Shown here piece by piece: positions 63,662 through 64,000 of a stretch of DNA of 64,000 bases. Made by a program: the position numbers and the translations under genes. Source of the DNA: Breviolum minutum Mf 1.05b.01 (taxonomy: Eukaryota; Sar; Dinophyceae; Suessiales; Symbiodiniaceae); contig DF239408.1 in assembly GCA_000507305.1 (NCBI GenBank), forward strand, positions 62,001 to 126,000, in the 5' to 3' direction. Below the pieces are notes generated by a model. That model was not told where the DNA came from, made no database searches, and saw only the letters and a program-made list of their open reading frames with translations. Positions within the stretch are counted from its first letter, which is position 1. The number at the start of each line of letters is the position of its first letter.

Positions 63662-64000
63662 TGTCCTATAATGTAACTTGTGTTCCAAGCGCTACGGAAT
63701 GGACTGCTTCGGTACATACTTTACACATGCCCAAACCTGTAATGTAACTCGTGTTCAAAGTGCTACCGAATGGACTGCTGCGGTACATACTTTACACATG
63801 CCCAAACCTGTAATGTAACTCGTGTTCAAAGTGCTACGGAATGGACTGCTTCGGTACATACTTTACACATGTCCAAACCTGTAATGTAACTCGTGTTCAA
63901 AGTGCTACGGAATGGACTGCTTCGGTACATACTTTACACATGCCCAAACCTGTAATGTCACTCGTGGTCAAAGTGCTACAGAATGGACTGCTCCGGAACA
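63662..64000. repeat. 71-bp tandem repeat, running off the window
   Basis: GGTACATACTTTACACATG recurs at 63711, 63782, 63853 and 63924, a constant 71-bp period. Each unit contains ATGTAACTCGTGTTCAAAG and ACGGAATGGACTGCTTCGG. Copies differ by only a few bases, with the first unit more diverged. Nearly five units visible. Confidence 0.9.

Noticed and set aside
1-64000. CRISPR-like or bacterial operon structure
   Set aside because: Repeats are palindromic, dispersed and irregularly spaced; there are no cas-like genes, long ORF runs or ribosome binding sites.
1-64000. tRNA or rRNA genes
   Set aside because: I scanned for tRNA arm motifs and conserved rRNA stretches by eye and saw none; a covariance search could not be run.

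Overview
This looks like nuclear DNA from a dinoflagellate-like protist with very intron-rich genes. It is not bacterial. There are no operons and no long ORFs with ribosome binding sites. Coding sequence occurs as short islands (about 50-250 nt) flanked by splice sites and rich in C or G at codon third positions. Some donors are GC instead of GT, as dinoflagellates often use. A GGCGAAAG-type simple repeat at 16.0-16.6 kb would fit that lineage, but the lineage call is an inference.

Most of the window is made of short palindromic, MITE-like elements of about 50-200 bp. I could sort them by eye into at least fifteen families (A-R below). Copies sit in introns and often end exactly where exons begin. 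They are good candidates for introners (introns created by transposable elements). Families B, C, D, E, H and I have terminal repeats ending in AG, and D and E start with a usable GT. Family B also carries GTAAGT in each arm, so it would offer a donor and an acceptor in both orientations.

Layout. 0.2-9.3 kb: a minus-strand gene (A) ending at a stop near 184. 9.8-18.1 kb: a divergent plus-strand gene (B) ending at the stop at 18082. 18.5-24 kb: scattered exon-like pieces on both strands, with one plus-strand terminal exon at 21.5 kb. 25.5-33.1 kb: a probable minus-strand gene with a zinc-knuckle gene fragment on the other strand. 34.9-37.5 kb: plus-strand gene C with a clean terminal exon. 37.9-61.9 kb: plus-strand gene D, a family GH20 beta-N-acetylhexosaminidase, the only gene I can name. 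63.7-64.0 kb: a 71-bp tandem repeat that runs off the window.

Gene D is the anchor. Its exons, read in order, give the GH20 landmarks: WRGLQLDTVRHFMPV, HWHLTDDQ, a TPGH loop, HIGGDEV with the catalytic Asp-Glu, a WDD segment, YLDYP, ILGTEP and FPRFMAIAERMW. Several junctions keep reading frame exactly, and two of them require GC-AG introns. Functions for the other genes could not be assigned. Exon ends are by-eye predictions, and several GC-rich islands are open on both strands.
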